Shown here: in pieces, positions 57,767 through 64,000 of the stretch
Layout of the letters: the number at the start of each line of letters is the position of its first letter
How positions within the stretch are numbered: position 1 is the first letter of the stretch
DNA from: an uncultured Tenacibaculum sp.
GTDB taxonomy: Bacteria; Bacteroidota; Bacteroidia; Flavobacteriales; Flavobacteriaceae
DNA length: 64,000 nucleotides
Direction of reading: 5' to 3'
Assembly: GCA_947497895.1 (NCBI GenBank)
Contig: CANMIL010000008.1
Span: forward strand, 1 to 64,000
Program-made: the position numbers and the translations under genes
Notes under the pieces: model-generated
Seen by the model: only the letters and a program-made list of their open reading frames with translations
Databases searched by the model: none
What the model was told of the DNA's origin: nothing

Positions 57767-58564
57767 TCAATTTAGTTTTCCAAGAATTTCTCTGGCTTTT
57801 TTCGAGTTATAGAGCGATTTTTCTACTATATAGTTCAGCTCTTTTTTTGCTTTCTTAAGATTTTTAGATTCAAGGTACAACAAAGCTTTGTACCAGTGCC
57901 CCTTTTCCGCATCAATTAAATTACTTTTAATTAAACTATTGAAAACCTCTTCTGATTTTTTTTGTTCTCCTAACTGAATGTATGACAATCCTGAATAAAT
58001 ATAAACATTTGCAGAAGCATCACCTTTATCAAGAATCTTGTTAAAAATTTCAGATGCTTTATTGTAATTCTTCTCTTTATAGTAGTTTTCGGCCTTTACC
58101 AATTCATCTAAATCACTATTTCCTCTATTCAAAAAAGTCGGTAACTCTTCTAAAGAGGAATAGTAGGCAAAAAGCTCATTTGAATTTGGTTCAGTATTAA
58201 ACAGATTAAGGAAAACTCCAAAGAGTAATGTTATGCTCGCGGCGACTGCCAAGACATAATACAATCTTCTAATTTTTGATGGTTTCTTTTTTTTAATAGA
58301 TTCGAAACTACTTTTAATATTCTGTTGTAGTTCCTTTACTTCTTCCTTCTCAAAATAACTCTCTAAATCTTTTATATCTTCTTTATTATCATGATGAAAA
58401 TTCCACTCATTCTCATTAAAAGAAGCAAATAACTCTTTTTCAAAATTTACTTTTTCATTGAATTCACTATCCGTTTTTAAACGTTCTTCAAAGACAGTTC
58501 TTTCCTTATTATCTAATTCATTTTTTAGATAACGTTCAATTAGTATGTCTTCTTCTAGACTCAT
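57767..58564 (-). CDS. Membrane TPR protein, probable anti-sigma factor
   Basis: The 265-residue protein has a charged cytoplasmic part (1-100) starting LIERYLKNELDNKERTVFEERL, the pattern of Bacteroidota anti-sigma N termini. One membrane segment (102-122, YYVLAVAASITLLFGVFLN) and a periplasmic part with about three TPR units (155-250: AENYYKEKNYNKASEIFNKIL, YIYSGLSYIQLGEQKKSEEVF, GHWYKALLYLESKNLKKAKKEL) follow. It overlaps the end of the sigma gene by 4 bases (ATGA), the arrangement expected for a sigma/anti-sigma pair. The anti-sigma role is inference. Confidence 0.8.
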   Translation of the reverse strand: MSLEEDILIERYLKNELDNKERTVFEERLKTDSEFNEKVNFEKELFASFNENEWNFHHDNKEDIKDLESYFEKEEVKELQQNIKSSFESIKKKKPSKIRRLYYVLAVAASITLLFGVFLNLFNTEPNSNELFAYYSSLEELPTFLNRGNSDLDELVKAENYYKEKNYNKASEIFNKILDKGDASANVYIYSGLSYIQLGEQKKSEEVFNSLIKSNLIDAEKGHWYKALLYLESKNLKKAKKELNYIVEKSLYNSKKAREILGKLN

Positions 58565-59121
58565 ATGGTAGCTAATTTTAAATAACGAACATCAGATTTT
58601 ATAAGCTCCGTGAGCTTCTTTTTACATTTAAATACTCGTTGTCTTATTACAGTTTCTGAACTATACTCTGTTTTGGTTAAAATTTCAGCATAAGATAGTT
58701 TGGCAAAGAACAAATTGAGAATATGTTTACAGTTTTCTGATAATTTACCCATTTTTTCTATAAACAATTCTTGCTTTTTTATTTCTAAATAGGCTTCAGC
58801 ATTTTCTCGCTCTTCACTTACACGTTCCACAACTTCGTTGTTTGTTACCCTATTTTTATTTTTATTTAACTCTCTTCTCCATAAATTTTTACATACTGTG
58901 TATAAAAACCCATCAAAACTGGTATTGATTTCAAAACTTTCCCTTTTCAAACGAACCGCTATTTGTAACAGTGCTTTTTGAAATATATCCTCAGCATCTT
59001 CGACACTTCCTTTATTCTGGAGAATAAAGTTTTTTATGCTAAAAAAATTCTTTTGGTAAATTTGATTAATAATTCTTGAATTGTTGGTTTCCAAAGCTTT
59101 TAAGAAAGTTTTCCCGTCCAT
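58561..59121 (-). CDS. ECF-type sigma factor next to CHAT genes
   Basis: The 186-residue protein has a sigma region 2 (YQKNFFSIKNFILQNKGSVEDAEDIFQKALLQIAVRL) and a region 4 (MGKLSENCKHILNLFFAKLSYAEILTKTEYSSETVIRQRVFKCKKKL). It is not close to the FecR-linked sigma at 9.3 kb. It is divergent from the CHAT operon, with 100 bp between the start codons. It is translated together with the membrane TPR protein. Confidence 0.88.
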   Translation of the reverse strand: MDGKTFLKALETNNSRIINQIYQKNFFSIKNFILQNKGSVEDAEDIFQKALLQIAVRLKRESFEINTSFDGFLYTVCKNLWRRELNKNKNRVTNNEVVERVSEERENAEAYLEIKKQELFIEKMGKLSENCKHILNLFFAKLSYAEILTKTEYSSETVIRQRVFKCKKKLTELIKSDVRYLKLATI

Positions 59122-59153
59122 TTTAAAATTTTAACAATCAAAAATAAAAAAAT

Positions 59154-59197
59154 TATATTTGTTGTGGGGTAACAAATTTCATGTTATTGAACATGAA
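59154..59197 (+). promoter_or_regulatory. CHAT operon promoter element and adjoining palindrome
   Basis: TATATTTG (59154-59161) is an exact -7 element. It is followed by TGGGGTAACAA and by a perfect inverted repeat TTCATGTT-ATTG-AACATGAA (59178-59197) that ends 24 bp before the first start codon. The repeat could be an operator or a leader hairpin. Confidence 0.5.
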
Positions 59198-59221
59198 TAC
59201 AGAAAACAAAAATTTTTATTT

Positions 59222-59701
59222 ATGAAAACACAAACATTGTTAAGAGCACTTGGAGTAGTACTTGTAAGTTTTTTATTATTTAGTTTCGTTTTAAAAAGGC
59301 ACAATGAGATATCATTAGATCATTTAACAAAAAAGCAGAAACCTTTAACGACATATGAACTCTTAATCCAATATCCACCTGGAGTTCTCCCAATAGAAAA
59401 ACAAGCAATAAGAGATTGTATAGATAATAGGTTTTATATATCAATAACAGGTTTTTCCAAGTGCACTTCGGAAAACAATACAGAAATACTCTATATCGAA
59501 ATTGAACCACCTAAAGACGGTGTTGCCGTAGTTGATGAAGATGAGGAAAGACCCGAAGACAGTAAATATTATAACATACTTAATTATAGTCCTTCCAGTC
59601 TAAACAATGCTCTTAGAGAATGTGGCGCTGCTTTTGGTTCTTTAAATTTAAACTGTGAAGATTTTGCATTGATCAACTTTAATTTCGATAATAAGTTTTA
59701 G
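59222..59701 (+). CDS. Small membrane-anchored protein of unknown function
   Basis: I chose the ATG at 59222; upstream starts add residues that overlap the promoter palindrome. The 159-residue product has one N-terminal membrane segment or uncleaved signal (LLRALGVVLVSFLLFSFVL) and a periplasmic part with four Cys in its 80-159 half (RDCIDN, FSKCTSE, RECGAA, LNCEDF), so disulfides are possible. An acidic stretch (VVDEDEERPEDS) lies near residue 110. The stop codon directly abuts the ATG of the CHAT gene. No family recognised. Its position makes it a candidate partner or substrate of the CHAT protein. Confidence 0.65.
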   Translation: MKTQTLLRALGVVLVSFLLFSFVLKRHNEISLDHLTKKQKPLTTYELLIQYPPGVLPIEKQAIRDCIDNRFYISITGFSKCTSENNTEILYIEIEPPKDGVAVVDEDEERPEDSKYYNILNYSPSSLNNALRECGAAFGSLNLNCEDFALINFNFDNKF

Positions 59702-62434
59702 ATGAATCTAAGATTATTATTATTATTATTATTATTATTCATAAAGCTTATGGTCTTTTCCTATCAAAAGACCATAGGCCAATCTCTCGGCGATATAATA
59801 AAACTTGATAAAGAAATTAATTTAACAGAAGAAAAAGTTGATAGCATATTAAAATCCCGATTTGAAAAAAGTGCTAATTTTGCCAAAATCGCCCATAATT
59901 TTTCATTTTTCTTTAACAAAAAAGTTAAGAACTATGGGTTAGCAATTAAATATGGGAAAATCGAAATAGAAATTTTAAAAGAGTTAAACACCAATAAAAA
60001 AGAATTAACTAATGCATACTATAACGTTGGTAAGTTCTATTTAAAAAAAGATTATCACCAAATTGCAGCTCTCTATTTTAAAGAAGCTATCGAGGTAAAT
60101 AGCTACCCCAAAAAAGTAGGACAATCTTATTGCGAGTTGGGTTTTTGCTTCTTCAAAATAGGAGACTATTTCCAGTCAATCAATTATTATCTTAAAGGGT
60201 TCTCCATTCTAGAAAGATATGGCTCTGCAAAGAGCTTAGTTGTTCAATACAACAATCTATCACGAAATTGCTTCGATATTAATACAAAAGATGCGTCGAA
60301 TTTAGGAATGTATTATTTACATAAAAGTGATAGCATAATTCAATCCAAGAATATAAAAGGAATATTGGTCTACTCCCTATATAGTACTTATGCTAACTTA
60401 CATTCTAATATCTATAATAAAGACTATTCAACGGCATTGAAATATTACAACAAAAACTTGATCCTTTCTTTGAAAAACAATGATTCCAGTATTGTGGCAA
60501 ATACTTATCTTAATATAGGGGAAACGTATTTCGACTTAGAAAATGACAGCTGTTTATACTTCTTAAAAAGAGGACTTAAATTCGATCAGCAAAAAAGACT
60601 TTATTCCCCTGAAATATTTAGAAATATTGCTAATTATTATATGTCAAAAAATGAACTCGATAAGGCTCTCAAAAATATTAACAAATCGATTTCATCAAAT
60701 TTAATTAAGCCGCCTTCAATAAATGAATACAACATAAAGACAAGGGTTTTAAATAGTATTAATAAAAGATCCTTGATCAAGGCGCTTTCTTTAAAGAATC
60801 AGATTTTATTAAGTCTTTATAAACAAAAAAAAGAAAAACCATTATTGATTGAAACTGTAAATAACACCAAACTATCAGATAAAATTATTTCTATAATTTT
60901 GAATTTTAGCTCTGAAATAAACACTCAATTCCTATGGAGAGAAGAGGCATTTAAAATATTTAATACAGGTATCATTGCTACTCATCATCTAAATGATTTT
61001 AATACAATGTTCGAATTTATGGAATCTAACAAAGCTTTTTTACTATCTCAAGATATAAATGTAAAAAAACAGTTACTAAATATTCCTGAAGAGATCAGTT
61101 ATAAGAACATCGAGTTAAAAAGAAAGATTCTGAACCTGGAAGAAAAAACGAATACATATCAAGTTTCGTCACAACAAGATTCCTTATTTAAATTAAAAGA
61201 AAAATACCAAAACTTTCGAGATTCGATTAATCTAATTTATCCAGAATACCTCTCCCTCGATCAAAAAATTGAGACAACAACTTTAGAAACAGTAAGAAAA
61301 AGCTTGGATAAAAATGATGTTGTTGTAAGTTTCTCCTTAAATAGTATAAAAATTGGTAATGAAAAATCAAGCTTAATTGGTTTGGCGATTACAAAAGAAA
61401 AAACGATACCTTTTAAAATTCCAGATAGTGATAAAACCACAGAAAGTTTAACCATATACCGAAAACTTCTTTCTGTTCCATTAAAAACAACAGAAGAATT
61501 AAATGAATTTAAATCAGTTGCTTATTTCCTTTATGATCAATTATTTCCAACTCCAGAAATTAAAGAGCTTATTAAAGACAAGAATGTACTCGTCGTACCA
61601 GATGTTAGTATGGAGAACACTCCGCTAGAAGCTTTAATTTCGGAGAAAGGTTCATTTCGCTATTTAATCGAGGATTGTAATATTAGTTACGCTTATTCGC
61701 TAACTTTTTCAGAATTAAATAAAAATATCGTTAGAAAGACAGATAATGATATTTCATTATATTCTCCTATAGAATTCAATAACACCACTGTTTCTTCACT
61801 TCCATTTACCGAAAAAGAATCTAATGATATTGAAAATATAATTAGAGGAAATTTCCATCAATTCGATAATGCCAATAAAAGTAACTTTTTAAAAAATAGT
61901 GCTAATTCAAAGATTATTCATCTAGCGACTCATGCCAATGCTAGTGGCAATCCACAAATTCAGTTTTACGACTCTATTTTACCTTTGCATGAATTGTACA
62001 CTTATAAAAACAATGCTGATTTGGTTGTTTTAAGTGCTTGTGAAACCAATCTGGGAGAAATAAAAAAAGGTGAAGGCGTATTGAGTTTAGCCAGAGGTTT
62101 CTTCCATTCTGGGGCGAACTCAGTAGTTTCTTCGCTTTGGAAAATTAATGACGCTAGTACTTCAGAAATCATGACTGGTTTTTATAAAAATCTCAAAGAC
62201 AATCAATCCAAAACTTTAGCTCTTAATAATGCCAAAAGGTCTTACCTCAAAAACAATAGCCTTTCCGAAAAATCACCTTACTACTGGGCTTCTTTTATAT
62301 TGATTGGTGATACCAACCCTGTTTTTAAAAGTAATATTGTTTTATATACCTCCATTATCCTTATTTTTATTGTTTTAGTATTTCTTTTCTTGAGAAAAAG
62401 AGTTGCACAACATAAGAAACATGAAGCAAAATAG
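59702..62434 (+). CDS. TPR-CHAT protein (caspase-like protease) with signal peptide and membrane anchor
   Basis: The 910-residue protein begins with a signal peptide in which eight Leu codons are all TTA. Residues about 90-350 are TPR-like repeats (YYNVGKFYLKKDYHQIAALYFKEAI, CELGFCFFKIGDYFQSINYYLKGF). A helical linker follows, then a C-terminal CHAT domain with the His in IHLATHA (H744) and the Cys in VVLSACETN (C780), plus GEGVLSLARGFFHSGANSVVSSLW and YYWASFILIG. Residues about 876-897 form a membrane anchor followed by RKRVAQHKK. With a signal peptide and a positive C-terminal tail, the TPR and CHAT parts should lie in the periplasm. CHAT domains are cysteine proteases related to caspase and separase. 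Confidence 0.9.
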   Translation: MNLRLLLLLLLLFIKLMVFSYQKTIGQSLGDIIKLDKEINLTEEKVDSILKSRFEKSANFAKIAHNFSFFFNKKVKNYGLAIKYGKIEIEILKELNTNKKELTNAYYNVGKFYLKKDYHQIAALYFKEAIEVNSYPKKVGQSYCELGFCFFKIGDYFQSINYYLKGFSILERYGSAKSLVVQYNNLSRNCFDINTKDASNLGMYYLHKSDSIIQSKNIKGILVYSLYSTYANLHSNIYNKDYSTALKYYNKNLILSLKNNDSSIVANTYLNIGETYFDLENDSCLYFLKRGLKFDQQKRLYSPEIFRNIANYYMSKNELDKALKNINKSISSNLIKPPSINEYNIKTRVLNSINKRSLIKALSLKNQILLSLYKQKKEKPLLIETVNNTKLSDKIISIILNFSSEINTQFLWREEAFKIFNTGIIATHHLNDFNTMFEFMESNKAFLLSQDINVKKQLLNIPEEISYKNIELKRKILNLEEKTNTYQVSSQQDSLFKLKEKYQNFRDSINLIYPEYLSLDQKIETTTLETVRKSLDKNDVVVSFSLNSIKIGNEKSSLIGLAITKEKTIPFKIPDSDKTTESLTIYRKLLSVPLKTTEELNEFKSVAYFLYDQLFPTPEIKELIKDKNVLVVPDVSMENTPLEALISEKGSFRYLIEDCNISYAYSLTFSELNKNIVRKTDNDISLYSPIEFNNTTVSSLPFTEKESNDIENIIRGNFHQFDNANKSNFLKNSANSKIIHLATHANASGNPQIQFYDSILPLHELYTYKNNADLVVLSACETNLGEIKKGEGVLSLARGFFHSGANSVVSSLWKINDASTSEIMTGFYKNLKDNQSKTLALNNAKRSYLKNNSLSEKSPYYWASFILIGDTNPVFKSNIVLYTSIILIFIVLVFLFLRKRVAQHKKHEAK

Positions 62435-64000
62435 TATTAATAAGATCCTTGTTTTTCTCTTTGTTGTAAGTTATTTTGCAGGATATTCACAATTCAAAAG
62501 CTATAAAGAAGTTATCGAATTAAATAAAAAACAAAAGGTAACTGAAAAAGTAATTGATAGCATCCTAAAAACTTATACTAATAGAGACAAATCATTTGCT
62601 AACGTTGCTCATAGCTTTTCTTTTTATTTTTACCGAATAAAAGATAATTACGACCTTGCTATAAAATATGGAGAAATTGAAGTAAAGACTTTGGATAGTT
62701 TAAAGATCATTGATGAAGATCACACAAATGCTTACTATAATCTAGGGAAATTTTACACAAGAAAAAACAAGTTCCACAAAGCAATAAAATACTTCAAAAA
62801 AGCTATCATATCGAATAAATTTCCCTTTAAGGTAGCGCAGTCCTATTGTAAGCTGGGTGATTGTTATTTTAGATTAGGTGATTTTTATAAATCCATTGAT
62901 TTTTACTTGAAAGGGCTTCCTTTTTTGGAAAAACATGGTACCAGACGAAGTATTTTAGTTCATTATATAATGTTTTCTTACAACTGCAATCAGATGCAAA
63001 CAAAAGAAAGCACTAAACTTGGAATAAAGTATTTAATGAGAGGGGACAGTATTATTAGAAACACCTCTAATTTAAAAGTTAGAGAGGGTACTATCTCCGA
63101 TATATATGGCTCTTTAGCGAACCTATACTCTTTAAAATTCCAATATAACTTTTACAAAGCTGAACATTATTACCGTCAAGAAATTAATAGAGCCTTAAAA
63201 AACGGCGATTCAGTTGCTTTAATTGATCACTATATGAATATTGGTGAGCTTTACCTAGGCGAAAAACTGGACAGTTCAATTTTCTACCTAAGGAAAAGTT
63301 TATATTATGATAGCAAAAACTTAGGTTCTAATGAGACCTATAGAAATATAGCTAATTATTATTTATTTAAAGGCGATTATCAAAATGCTTTTGATAATGT
63401 TAAAAAATCTTTGAATAATAATTTTAAAACTGAAAAAAACGCAGAAATTGGCAAATTAGAGGCCAGCAAAATTTTGAATGTATTTTACAAAAGATCAAGT
63501 ATTCGCGCTTTAAAAACTAAAACTCAAATCCTTTTAAATCTTTATCAATCAACCAAGGAAAAAAGATTTTTAAGACAAGTAATTGAAAATGTCAGAACCT
63601 CAAAAAGGTTTGTATCAATAATTAGTAACTATAGTTCTGAATCAAGTACTAAGTTTCTTTGGCAAGAAGCTATAGCCGAAAACTTTACTCTAGGAATAAA
63701 AGCTGCCTATCTATTGGATGACGTTAATACAATGTTCGAATTTATGGAGTCCAATAAAGCCTTTTTACTCTCTCAAGATATAAACACAAAAAAACAATCA
63801 TTAAATATACCTGAAGAAATCAGTTATAAGAACATCGAGTTAAAAAGAAAAATTCTAAATCTAGAAGAAAAAACAAATACATTTCAAGTTTCATCACAAC
63901 AAGATTCCTTATTTAAACTAAAAGAAAAATACCAAAACTTTCGAGATTCGATTAATTTAATTTATCCAGAATACTTATCACTCGATCGAAATATCAAACC
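62421..64000 (+). CDS. Second TPR-CHAT family protein (partial, runs off the window)
   Basis: Read directly from the sequence: ATG at 62421 overlaps the end of the first CHAT gene by 14 bases in another frame, and the frame stays open to the window end (526 codons visible). It has a signal peptide (MKQNSINKILVFLFVVSYFA..YSQ) and TPR repeats similar to those of the first gene (YYNLGKFYTRKNKFHKAIKYFKKAI, CKLGDCYFRLGDFYKSIDFYLKGL). The visible last 90 codons (from FEFMESNKAFLLSQD) are nearly identical to the first gene. The CHAT domain itself would lie beyond the window; its presence is inference. Confidence 0.88.
   Translation, partial: MKQNSINKILVFLFVVSYFAGYSQFKSYKEVIELNKKQKVTEKVIDSILKTYTNRDKSFANVAHSFSFYFYRIKDNYDLAIKYGEIEVKTLDSLKIIDEDHTNAYYNLGKFYTRKNKFHKAIKYFKKAIISNKFPFKVAQSYCKLGDCYFRLGDFYKSIDFYLKGLPFLEKHGTRRSILVHYIMFSYNCNQMQTKESTKLGIKYLMRGDSIIRNTSNLKVREGTISDIYGSLANLYSLKFQYNFYKAEHYYRQEINRALKNGDSVALIDHYMNIGELYLGEKLDSSIFYLRKSLYYDSKNLGSNETYRNIANYYLFKGDYQNAFDNVKKSLNNNFKTEKNAEIGKLEASKILNVFYKRSSIRALKTKTQILLNLYQSTKEKRFLRQVIENVRTSKRFVSIISNYSSESSTKFLWQEAIAENFTLGIKAAYLLDDVNTMFEFMESNKAFLLSQDINTKKQSLNIPEEISYKNIELKRKILNLEEKTNTFQVSSQQDSLFKLKEKYQNFRDSINLIYPEYLSLDRNIK

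Noticed and set aside
57767..64000. CHAT locus as a type III-E CRISPR system
   Set aside because: No cas gene, no CRISPR array, and the CHAT protein carries a signal peptide and membrane anchor unlike Csx29. Only the protease-sigma logic is comparable.

Overview
The window is AT-rich chromosomal DNA from a member of the Bacteroidota, almost certainly a Flavobacteriaceae species. The support is: SusC/SusD outer-membrane pairs with an ECF sigma/FecR switch, a type IX secretion C-terminal domain (IYPNPS type), a fused ccoNO oxidase gene, the gene order secE-nusG-rplKAJL-rpoBC behind tuf and a tRNA cluster, promoters of the TAnnTTTG type, and almost no Shine-Dalgarno sequences except one very strong one in front of rpsU. 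I cannot name the genus safely.

Layout. 1-9.9 kb (minus strand): one nutrient-uptake unit reading ECF sigma, FecR anti-sigma, SusC with an STN signalling domain, SusD, a surface lipoprotein and a secreted subtilase. 10-15.3 kb: a Crp/Fnr regulator facing ccoI (copper ATPase), deoC and an oxygen-independent coproporphyrinogen oxidase. 15.3-17.4 kb: no long gene, but two small double-glycine-type Cys-rich peptide genes, a perfect 137-bp duplication with a promoter and terminator in each copy, and further hairpins that look like small RNAs. 17.4-19.9 kb: an exported protein and a glycoside hydrolase. 20.4-27.6 kb: ccoS-ccoNO-ccoQ-ccoP-ccoG-ccoH-safE and a universal stress protein. 27.6-41.2 kb (minus): DUF3467, the transcription/translation supercluster, tuf and five tRNAs. 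41.2-50.4 kb (minus): hpf, xerC, rpsU, a lipoprotein alpha-amylase, acyl-CoA dehydrogenase, a helix-hairpin-helix protein, an alanine symporter, an RmlD-like reductase, a potassium channel and PspC. 50.6-53.4 kb: uvrA. 53.5-57.5 kb (minus): two exported cell-surface type proteins. 57.8-64 kb: an ECF sigma plus a membrane TPR protein facing an operon with a small membrane-anchored protein and two TPR-CHAT proteins, the second cut by the window end.

How it works together. The most coherent regulatory signal is an Fnr-like regulon: three TGA-N6-TCA sites, in front of ccoI, ccoS and the stress protein, each lie exactly the same distance (36.5 bp, site centre to the last base) from a TAnnTTTG-type -7 element. 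They tie copper loading, haem synthesis, the high-affinity oxidase and a stress protein to the Crp/Fnr protein encoded at 10.0-10.7 kb. The most unusual gene set is the sigma/TPR/CHAT locus at the right end. Its CHAT proteins carry a signal peptide, TPR-like repeats, an intact His/Cys dyad and a C-terminal membrane anchor, next to a sigma factor and a membrane TPR protein with the topology of an anti-sigma factor. This suggests a protease-controlled sigma switch.
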